Source: Rickettsiales bacterium
GTDB lineage: Bacteria > Pseudomonadota > Alphaproteobacteria > Rickettsiales > UBA1997
DNA: 11,675 nt
Reading direction: 5' to 3'
Assembly: GCA_031269065.1 (NCBI GenBank)
Contig: JAIRWJ010000033.1
Span: forward strand, 1 to 11,675
Below are positions 6,282-11,675 of the stretch, one piece after another. A model generated the notes under the pieces. It was not told where the DNA came from. It did no database searches and worked only from the letters and a program-made list of their open reading frames with translations. Numbering within the stretch: position 1 is the first letter of the stretch; each line of letters starts with the position of its first letter. The position numbers and the translations under genes were made by a program.

Positions 6282-6741
6282 AGTGGAAAAATAGACTGTG
6301 GAGCATCAAATTAAATTGTCTGTAGCCGGTAAACCTTCGCTAATATTGCAGGACGTCTGATATTTTTTGTGCCAGATACTGTGAAGTTAAACACATTGCC
6401 ACTAGAAAATTCCATATATATATTGTAGAATTACCCGGAATAGAATATGAAAGAGCCGGAAAGCGGAGGAAGAGTTTGTCTAGATGTGGACGGTCCCTGT
6501 GAAACGTTCTGAGACAATCTTATAGAAAAAATACCAGAACTAGAGAAAGCCATGATCAAGCCGAAACGTCTGGGTGCTGAAGATTGGTTTCAGACAAGTG
6601 GAAGAACGACTTGTCAGAATATCACCGTAACTATAGAGAAAAAGAAAAAATGAATTTGTTAAGGGAATTGAAAATGGAAAATTTAAGAGAACAAGGAAAT
6701 GCGTTGGGATAAGTGCTGGAGCAATACGATGTGTAATAATC

Positions 6742-6746
6742 AGGAG
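6742..6746 (+). promoter_or_regulatory. Strong Shine-Dalgarno that sets the TTG start of lptF
   Basis: AGGAG at 6742-6746, extended by AGGA, lies 8 nt before TTG 6755. It is the best ribosome site in the window, and it fixes this non-ATG codon as the start; no in-frame ATG occurs before residue 27. Confidence 0.75.
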
Positions 6747-6754
6747 AGGAACCC

Positions 6755-7825
6755 TTGAAGGTATATGTGAAATATCTCTGCAAAAATCTACTAAAATATT
6801 TTTTTCTGTCCCTATCTATAGTAGGGGGGACCATGTGGGTGATCAAATCCATGGACTATATGACTTATATGACTCGCTGTGGTCTGGATATATCGGAGTT
6901 CATGGCTATTATGCTTTTTATTATGCCCAGAGTGATTTTGTTGATCATACCATTTGGGGTCTTCATTTCAGTAATATTGTACTACGACAGAATAGAGAGA
7001 AATAACGAGCTTATGGTACTAGAGGCCTCAGGTCTGGGAAAGAGACAGTTGGCTTTTCCCCCATTTCTGCTGGGTCTGGTGAGTTGCCTAATATCCTATG
7101 GTCTGACATTATACCTGGTGCCAAAGGGTAATATGATGTTTAGAAATTCCCTAAGACTAGTTGAGAATAACATAACAAATCTGCTGCTGACTAGCGAAAA
7201 TTTTAACACATTTCAGGACATAACACTTTACCTTGGTAGTCGCAGTGATAATAGCATGAATTTTTTAACGGCCTATAAGGGCCAGCCAACGGATACTAAA
7301 AACAAAATTCTCTATGCAAAATCGGCAAAACTTCTGGATGACGACCACATAGAGCTGTATAATGGAAATATACAGGAATTCAGGCCAGGGGTCAACGATG
7401 AGTTAGACATCCTATTCTTCGACAGACTTACCCTCGAACTGGACGAACTGTACTCTGTACAGGGTAAATCCAGCCGACGAAGTGCAGATTTTATGTACCT
7501 AGGCGAACTGCTGAGGATAGAAGGAAAAACCATCGCTATCAAGAGTGAAATCCTAAATAGGATTCTAACTCCTTTATTTTCTCTGGTTTTGGCTCTTCTG
7601 AGTGCTGTTTTTATGCTGAGCGTGAATTTTTCAAGAACATTCGGTGGCAACAGTACCAGAAATATATTCATCTATAGTCTATGTGCTGTTCTATCGATTG
7701 CCTTCTTCTATCTGCTGAGGCTTGCAAAAAGCGAAATCCTGGGTTTTTATCTGGTGGCAATTCTGACGTCACTACAGATTATTTACATATCTTTTGCAAT
7801 AAACACTGAAATGAGACCCCTATGA
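6755..7825 (+). CDS. lptF: LptF, LPS export ABC transporter permease (YjgP/YjgQ family)
   Basis: With LptG it forms the inner-membrane channel that, powered by LptB2, extracts lipopolysaccharide and passes it to LptC/A/D. The 356 residues have the family layout: three membrane segments at about 12-33, 50-77 and 99-122, a periplasmic jellyroll-type domain (about 123-265) and three more segments at about 268-290, 302-323 and 328-349. The coupling segment DRIERNNELMVLEASGLG (78-95) carries the conserved ERxxELxxLxAxG pattern. The TTG start is chosen because of the AGGAG 8 nt upstream. It overlaps lptG by 4 bp (ATGA). Its presence implies that the organism makes LPS or a related lipid A glycolipid. 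Confidence 0.92.
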   Translation: MKVYVKYLCKNLLKYFFLSLSIVGGTMWVIKSMDYMTYMTRCGLDISEFMAIMLFIMPRVILLIIPFGVFISVILYYDRIERNNELMVLEASGLGKRQLAFPPFLLGLVSCLISYGLTLYLVPKGNMMFRNSLRLVENNITNLLLTSENFNTFQDITLYLGSRSDNSMNFLTAYKGQPTDTKNKILYAKSAKLLDDDHIELYNGNIQEFRPGVNDELDILFFDRLTLELDELYSVQGKSSRRSADFMYLGELLRIEGKTIAIKSEILNRILTPLFSLVLALLSAVFMLSVNFSRTFGGNSTRNIFIYSLCAVLSIAFFYLLRLAKSEILGFYLVAILTSLQIIYISFAINTEMRPL

Positions 7826-8964
7826 TAATTGATAGAATCTCATTCCATATAGTTAGCGAATTTTTGAAGATGTTTTTGTTGGTATTTTTTGTCGTTTCTA
7901 CAATAGTATTTGTGGTAAATTTTCTGGAATTCTTTCCGAATATACAGAGTTATTCAATTCCTCCCAGAGACGCTCTACGAATAGTCATCTTTAAAATACC
8001 CTGGGTAATCGAGCCAATATTGCAATTTATAGTTCTTCTATCTGTAACATTTATTATGACAAAATTTCTAGCAAAGAATGAGCTGGTAATTCTGTATTCG
8101 AATGGAATTTCTGATTGGAAAATACTGAGACTACTTAGTTGCACAGCTTTTTTGTTGGGAATTGGTTATCTAATGGTTTATAACAGAGGTGCGGTGAATA
8201 TGCTGAAAAAATCCGAAACACTCCTGAAGAAGTACAAAGGTGTGGTGGAAACGTCAGACTTTATGCGTCCCAGTGGTGGTATCTGGCTAAGGCACAGCGG
8301 CGAAAAACATGAGGATAATGGAGAGAATCCTGAAGGATATGAAATAATCACCAAAGCGGACAGTGTTTTTGTGGAAAGTCTTGTTTTTAACGGTATAATC
8401 CTACTTGTGAGTGACGAAAATGGAAATTTTCTCCGGAGAATCAATGCAGAATCTATGCAAATTGTCAACGGCCGCTTGGTGGTGGCCGGTGCCCACCTGA
8501 TTGAGCAGGGCAAAGATATTACTTTTCTGGAGAAAATAGTAATACCTGTGGTAGCAAACGATGCCTTTGTGAGAAAACAGATCCAGAACAAGTATAAAAA
8601 TCCCGAGACAGTAGATTTTTTATCTCTAGGTAGTCTCATAGAAGACTTTAGAGTCCACGGGCTGAACACCCGTAGATTCGAGATAAGGAGGAATAATCTG
8701 ATCCTAGTGCCAGCAATGTACATACTTATGGTTTTCATAGGCGTCCTGTTTTCTGGTAGCAACCCCAGGGATACAAAACACATGCTGAGAACATTGAACG
8801 TGTCTCTAACTGGCGTTTGTATATTTGTACTGCAGAACGTCCTAACGGGTCTTGCTCTAACCGGCACCGTAAACTATCTGTTCTCAACTTGGGGATTTGC
8901 TATTCTAGCTCTTGTTCTGGCCTATGTAAAGCTTATCGGCAGGATAGAGCTGCAGAATCTATAA
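7822..8964 (+). CDS. lptG: LptG, LPS export ABC transporter permease (YjgP/YjgQ family)
   Basis: The second permease of the LptB2FG lipopolysaccharide exporter. The 380 residues show membrane segments at about 13-35, 60-80 and 102-120, a periplasmic domain (about 125-290) and C-terminal segments at about 293-310, 327-347 and 353-371. The family coupling motif is FLAKNELVILYSNGIS (82-97), the LptG form of the ELxxLxxxG helix. A polar Gly/Asn/Glu-rich insert at about 159-173 looks like a loop. It begins inside the lptF stop codon, so the two subunits are probably made in equal amounts by coupled translation. Its 3' end overlaps the end of the convergent xerC by 6 bp, leaving no room for a dedicated terminator between them. 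Confidence 0.92.
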   Translation: MIIDRISFHIVSEFLKMFLLVFFVVSTIVFVVNFLEFFPNIQSYSIPPRDALRIVIFKIPWVIEPILQFIVLLSVTFIMTKFLAKNELVILYSNGISDWKILRLLSCTAFLLGIGYLMVYNRGAVNMLKKSETLLKKYKGVVETSDFMRPSGGIWLRHSGEKHEDNGENPEGYEIITKADSVFVESLVFNGIILLVSDENGNFLRRINAESMQIVNGRLVVAGAHLIEQGKDITFLEKIVIPVVANDAFVRKQIQNKYKNPETVDFLSLGSLIEDFRVHGLNTRRFEIRRNNLILVPAMYILMVFIGVLFSGSNPRDTKHMLRTLNVSLTGVCIFVLQNVLTGLALTGTVNYLFSTWGFAILALVLAYVKLIGRIELQNL

Positions 8965-9891
8965 ATCATCGTCCTTGCCCAGATGAGCCTCAGCTAGACC
9001 AGCTGGATGGGTTTTGTTGTAAACCTTCAGAATATTGCTAGGATCCACGTGGGTATAGACCTGGGTTGTTTTCAGGCTACTGTGACCAAGTAGTTCCTGT
9101 ATACTCCGCAGATCTGCGCCATTAGCTAGCAGCTCTGTGGCAAAAGAGTGTCTCAGAGAATGTGGAGTCACATTATCTGGAAGACCTAGAACATTCCTTA
9201 TGTTCTGAATTAGTTTTTCAAATCTTGCTGGCTGGTACCTTTTCCCTCTGGAGCCGTAGAACAAAATATCTCCTCCTGTGTCATGAGGGCAAGCTCCTAT
9301 ATAATTCTCCAGCATTTCCAGAACAACTGGTAGTATAAGGATTATGCGTTCTTTCTGGCCTTTGCCGAGAATTTTTATTTTGTTTCCATCTACAAAGGAA
9401 TTGAGACTAAGGCTCAGTGCCTCACTGATCCTGAGGCCGCAGGAATACATGAGAACCATAAGAGCCCTATCTCTCCTGATCTCCCAGTCATTTTTCACAA
9501 AATTCTCCACGCAATGTATCATCTTGATGATGTTATTGTGATTAATATTCTTAGGCAGCGATTTTGGCGACCTCGGACTCTTAATTTTAAAAACAATCTC
9601 ATTACCTATGCCACAGTTCCTCTCTAAAAATTTGTACAGACTTCGAATTGTCGCCATGGCTCTGGCGTTACTTCTGCCAGAAATACCTCGGGAACTTCTA
9701 TTGGTTAGCCATAGTCTGAAATCTCTGAGTTCGAGGTTCTCAAATACTGCCGTGTCCATACTTTTTTTGAGATCATCACAGGTAAACCTCAGAAAATCTT
9801 CCATATCATTTCTGTAGGACAGAATCGTATTTCTAGAATAATTCTTTTCTACCTCCAAATAGCGAAAAAATTCTTCGACCTTTCTCCGCAT
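8959..9891 (-). CDS. xerC: XerC-type tyrosine recombinase
   Basis: A site-specific recombinase that resolves chromosome dimers at dif together with a second Xer protein, working at the septum with FtsK. From ATG 9891 it has 310 residues: an N-terminal SAM-like core-binding domain (about 1-90; SRNTILSYRNDMEDFLRF, then ARAMATIRSLYKFLER) and a catalytic domain with R154 (CGLRISEA), K177 (GKGQKER), H244 and R247 (TPHSLRHSFATELL), H270 (LGHSSLKTTQ) and nucleophile Y279 (QVYTHVD). The end KVYNKTHPAG resembles XerC rather than XerD, but the assignment between the two is not certain. A longer start at TTG 9924 lacks a ribosome site; ATG 9891 has AAGG 8 nt upstream. It is divergent from bamD. Its full motif set argues for a housekeeping Xer rather than a phage integrase. 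Confidence 0.87.
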   Translation of the reverse strand: MRRKVEEFFRYLEVEKNYSRNTILSYRNDMEDFLRFTCDDLKKSMDTAVFENLELRDFRLWLTNRSSRGISGRSNARAMATIRSLYKFLERNCGIGNEIVFKIKSPRSPKSLPKNINHNNIIKMIHCVENFVKNDWEIRRDRALMVLMYSCGLRISEALSLSLNSFVDGNKIKILGKGQKERIILILPVVLEMLENYIGACPHDTGGDILFYGSRGKRYQPARFEKLIQNIRNVLGLPDNVTPHSLRHSFATELLANGADLRSIQELLGHSSLKTTQVYTHVDPSNILKVYNKTHPAGLAEAHLGKDDDL

Positions 9892-9918
9892 GTGCATTGC
9901 CTTAATATGTACACTCTG

Positions 9919-9946
9919 TTGCAAAGAAAATAATTCATATTACATT
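9919..9946 (+). promoter_or_regulatory. Candidate promoter for bamD-rlpA
   Basis: TTGCAA (9919-9924) and TACATT (9941-9946) are separated by 16 bp, and each matches four of six consensus bases. Transcription would begin near 9953, about 22 nt before the bamD ATG. The whole xerC-bamD spacer is only 83 bp, so this overlaps any xerC promoter on the other strand, where TTGCAT/TATTTT with 16-bp spacing is a weaker candidate. Confidence 0.35.
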
Positions 9947-9974
9947 GAATGCAATCTAATTGGAAAAAACTTCC

Positions 9975-10688
9975 ATGAAAAAGTTCCTGAGCCTGCTCGT
10001 AGCCGCAGCTATGGTGTCTTGCACTGGTAAAAACGGTTCCGACCGGACAAGCGGGGAACTTCTCTACACCAGGGCAATGGAGAATTTTAAATTTAACAGG
10101 GTAAAGAGCGCCATTGAAGATTTTGAAAAGTTGGAAAGCAACTATGACTTCGCAAAATACTACGAGGCTATGCTGATGATAGCCTATGCCCACTATAGCA
10201 TAGGCGACTACGATGATGCCCTGCTAAAAATTGATAGCATTAAGAAGCTCAACATGGATATAGAAAATTTGCAATACGTTTACTATCTTGAGATTCTGAA
10301 CAAATATAAAAAAATTGGTAAATCCAGACGCGATCTGATGATGTTAAAGGAAGTATTTTACGACATCGGTATGATGCTAGCTATTTTTCCGGGCTCGATC
10401 TATGATGATGACCTTATTTTAAAAAGTAAAGATGTGCTAGAGTATCTGGTGGAAAGTGAATTAAACATAGCCAAGTTTTATATAGAGAACAATAACTTTA
10501 TAGGCGCTCTGAACCATCTGAGAGAAATCACCAACAAATACCCCGAAAATATCTACTCCCCGGAAGTTTCCTATCTGATGTACAGGCTCTATTCCCATAT
10601 CGGCTATGTGGAGGGAAAAGATCTTTATCGTAAGCTACTAGAAAAAAAGTATGCTGATAGCAAATGGTTCAAAAAGATTGGCAGCTAG
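9975..10688 (+). CDS. bamD: BamD, outer-membrane assembly lipoprotein (ComL/YfiO)
   Basis: The essential lipoprotein partner of BamA in the BAM complex, which folds beta-barrel proteins into the outer membrane. From ATG 9975 it has 237 residues. [16 protein letters not shown] is a lipoprotein signal with acylated C16 (lipobox AMVSC, slightly atypical). TPR-like helical pairs follow: [20 protein letters not shown], then [26 protein letters not shown], a [11 protein letters not shown] section, and near the end [20 protein letters not shown], matching the order of BamD repeats and its typical xxGNYxxAINRFxxVxxxYP segment. The length is usual for the family. An upstream in-frame TTG at 9960 would add five residues, but the ATG gives a standard signal peptide and has GGAA 9 nt ahead. 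rlpA overlaps its 3' end. Confidence 0.9.
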   Translation: MKKFLSLLVAAAMVSCTGKNGSDRTSGELLYTRAMENFKFNRVKSAIEDFEKLESNYDFAKYYEAMLMIAYAHYSIGDYDDALLKIDSIKKLNMDIENLQYVYYLEILNKYKKIGKSRRDLMMLKEVFYDIGMMLAIFPGSIYDDDLILKSKDVLEYLVESELNIAKFYIENNNFIGALNHLREITNKYPENIYSPEVSYLMYRLYSHIGYVEGKDLYRKLLEKKYADSKWFKKIGS

Positions 10689-11226
10689 GAAACACCTAGC
10701 TTTGGCCATGGCCTTTTTCTCTGTCTCCTGTTCCGGGACGTATTATATGGTAGTCAAGAATAACATGTATGCTAAAACTTCCAGTAAAAAGGACAGTTCC
10801 TGTGGTGCAATTGAGGTAAAGCGTGGTGGCAAATACAAAGTTGGCAAACCCTATAAAATATTTGGAAAAGAGTATTGTCCCGGAGAAGACAGTTCTTACA
10901 GAGAAACGGGTATAGCCTCCTGGTATGGAGAAGGCTTCCATAATAGAAAAACCGCCAACGGTGATACCTTTAGTATGCACGATATGACGGCTGCTCACCG
11001 AACCCTTCCGATGCCATCTGTTGTCAAAGTCGCTAATCTTGAGAATGGAAAGAGCGTGCTACTAGTGGTAAATGACCGGGGACCATTTGTTAACGATAGA
11101 ATAATCGATGTGTCCCGAAGAGCCGCAGAGGAGTTGGGATTTTTAGAGAAAGGAACCACCAAAGTTAGAGTCGAATTCATGGAAAAAGAGACCAAAAAGT
11201 TTTTGAAATCGAGTGGGCTACTATGA
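10651..11226 (+). CDS. rlpA: RlpA-like septal ring lipoprotein with a double-psi beta-barrel
   Basis: RlpA proteins are outer-membrane lipoproteins at the septum; in Pseudomonas aeruginosa the protein is a lytic transglycosylase acting on stem-less glycan strands. The 191 residues comprise a lipoprotein signal ending at C27 (FFSVSC), a linker with extra Cys residues at 51 and 76, and the RlpA-like DPBB domain (about 85-177): [28 protein letters not shown] (112-120), [20 protein letters not shown] (139-158) and AAEELGF. There is no C-terminal SPOR domain. The residue that aligns with catalytic D123 of P. aeruginosa RlpA is Ser here (S108), and E120 is replaced by D105; H116 is kept. The ATG at 10651 overlaps bamD by 38 bp. 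A TTG at 10678 (11-bp overlap) gives an 18-residue signal and is equally possible, since neither has a clear ribosome site. Confidence 0.88.
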   Translation: MLIANGSKRLAARKHLALAMAFFSVSCSGTYYMVVKNNMYAKTSSKKDSSCGAIEVKRGGKYKVGKPYKIFGKEYCPGEDSSYRETGIASWYGEGFHNRKTANGDTFSMHDMTAAHRTLPMPSVVKVANLENGKSVLLVVNDRGPFVNDRIIDVSRRAAEELGFLEKGTTKVRVEFMEKETKKFLKSSGLL

Positions 11227-11369
11227 ATCAAAAGTTCCGCCCTCGGTTCAGGTATTTTATACCACTTTTTCTCCAGCATGGTCATTTTTCCCGTCCTTTT
11301 ATTCCTCCATTCAGCACCACTGGAGAATTTAAAAGAATGCGGCAACTGCATATCTCATATTCATATTAA
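11223..11369 (+). CDS. Doubtful small ORF coupled to rlpA
   Basis: A 48-codon frame starts with ATG in the ATGA overlap of the rlpA stop codon, the same coupling used elsewhere in this window. It begins [20 protein letters not shown] and is rich in Phe, Pro and Arg. The start looks like a short basic signal sequence, but the rest matches nothing I recognise. It could be the decayed start of a gene that once followed rlpA (in many alphaproteobacteria dacA follows), or chance. Confidence 0.2.
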   Translation: MNQKFRPRFRYFIPLFLQHGHFSRPFIPPFSTTGEFKRMRQLHISYSY

Positions 11370-11549
11370 AATGCCATTATTGCCATTTGTACACAAACTC
11401 TATTTTCTGCCCGTTCAAAAAGATGATCCGCGTTTTTTCAAAAACCTACTCAATTATTTATTTTCTTTTGCGGGTCAGAAGGCGATATAGAGTGATATAC
11501 TATAAATAAAAAGTAATAGTCTATGGGGAAATCCTTTTTCCACGGAAAC
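11370..11549. other. Non-coding stretch before tRNA-Thr
   Basis: I see no gene here that I can support. A 70-codon plus-strand frame over 11278-11490 has no ribosome site and no recognisable motif. A TATACT at 11496-11501 resembles a -10 box but has no acceptable -35. A short hairpin GGAAA/TTTCC lies at about 11527-11541, without a T-run. Confidence 0.4.
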
Positions 11550-11577
11550 TTGTAAAAAGATTATTGTCTTCTAGAAT
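11550..11577 (+). promoter_or_regulatory. Candidate promoter of tRNA-Thr
   Basis: TTGTAA (11550-11555) and TAGAAT (11572-11577; five of six matches) are 16 bp apart. The predicted start near 11584 falls in a GC-rich CGGGTC discriminator, as is typical of stable RNA promoters, about 17 nt before the mature tRNA 5' end. Confidence 0.5.
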
Positions 11578-11600
11578 AGTCGGGTCTGGCATTTTTGTGT

Positions 11601-11675
11601 GCCACATTAGCTCAGCTGGTAGAGCAACTGATTTGTAATCAGTAGGTCGGGGGTTCGAGTCCCTTTTGTGGCACC
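11601..11675 (+). tRNA. trnT: tRNA-Thr (anticodon TGT)
   Basis: A complete cloverleaf can be drawn. The acceptor strands are GCCACAT (11601-11607) and TTGTGGC (11666-11672), with a T-T mismatch at the innermost pair. The D stem is GCTC/GAGC around AGCTGGTA, the anticodon stem is ACTGA/TCAGT with loop TTTGTAA (anticodon TGT, reads ACA/ACG threonine codons), the variable loop is AGGTC, and the T stem is GGGGG/CCCTT (two G-U pairs) with loop TTCGAGT. The discriminator is A (11673), followed by CC, so the CCA tail appears to be encoded with its last base just outside the window. Confidence 0.95.

Larger units (their letters stand above)
6088..6754. other. Decayed or non-coding stretch between ftsI and lptF
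   Basis: No intact gene is visible on either strand. All three plus-strand frames are broken by stops, but long fragments remain, for example a frame from MKEPESGG (ATG at 6447) through one TGA (6510-6512) to a stop at 6651-6653, and a shifted frame over about 6400-6495. The piece at 6177-6281 resembles a transposase N-terminus and is listed separately. I see no remains of murE, such as its ATP-binding loop. The last 20 bp hold the strong ribosome site of lptF. Confidence 0.6.

Noticed and set aside
8959..9924. Tyrosine recombinase as a phage or island integrase next to a tRNA
   Set aside because: Full XerC-like length and motifs, housekeeping neighbours, distance of about 1.7 kb from the tRNA, and no attachment-site repeat seen at the tRNA 3' end.
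11278..11490. 70-codon plus-strand ORF before the tRNA
   Set aside because: No ribosome site and no recognisable motif; it overlaps the other small ORF in a different frame.
1..11675. CRISPR array, rRNA genes, replication origin or known defence system
   Set aside because: No regularly spaced repeats, rRNA sequence, origin-type box cluster or defence-gene motifs could be found.

Overview
The window looks like a chromosomal segment of an alphaproteobacterium, probably a host-associated or intracellular lineage (Rickettsiales- or Holosporales-like). I infer this from the gene content (mraZ-rsmH-ftsL-ftsI, lptF-lptG, a XerC-type recombinase, bamD, rlpA, yajQ), the fairly AT-rich composition, a heavy preference for AGA/AGG arginine codons (13 of 16 in mraZ), decayed DNA between gene blocks, and two lysine/glutamate-rich proteins of the kind often seen as lineage-specific exported factors. 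No single marker fixes the genus.

Layout. (1) 1-818: the 3' part or whole of a small very basic protein gene (+), then a 441-bp non-coding stretch with several hairpins. (2) 819-2543, minus strand: an unrecognised exported low-complexity protein with a Gly/Ala-rich membrane segment, then yajQ. (3) 2688-6021, plus strand: a compact start of a division/cell-wall (dcw) cluster, mraZ-rsmH-ftsL-ftsI, with all genes overlapping. Its promoter region carries three TGG-core repeats with 10-bp period, the architecture expected of a MraZ operator. (4) 6021-6754: a nested stem-loop starting on the ftsI stop codon, then decayed DNA whose best-supported part is the N-terminal piece of an IS5-type transposase. 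No murE/murF/mraY follows, so the cluster is interrupted. (5) 6755-8964, plus strand: lptF-lptG (LPS export permeases), overlapping by ATGA and started from TTG behind a strong Shine-Dalgarno. (6) 8959-9891, minus strand: xerC, convergent with lptG. (7) 9975-11226, plus strand: bamD and rlpA, both lipoproteins, overlapping. (8) 11227-11675: non-coding or weakly coding DNA, then a tRNA-Thr(TGT) gene with a plausible promoter, cut by the window end only at its CCA tail.

Taken together, the recognised genes build and divide the envelope: MraZ regulates, RsmH modifies 16S rRNA, FtsL/FtsI make septal peptidoglycan, LptF/G move LPS, BamD assembles outer-membrane proteins, RlpA acts at the septum, and XerC resolves chromosome dimers at division. 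The least explained parts are the exported protein at 819-1904 with its basic neighbour at 6-377, the stem-loop after ftsI, and the candidate MraZ operator.
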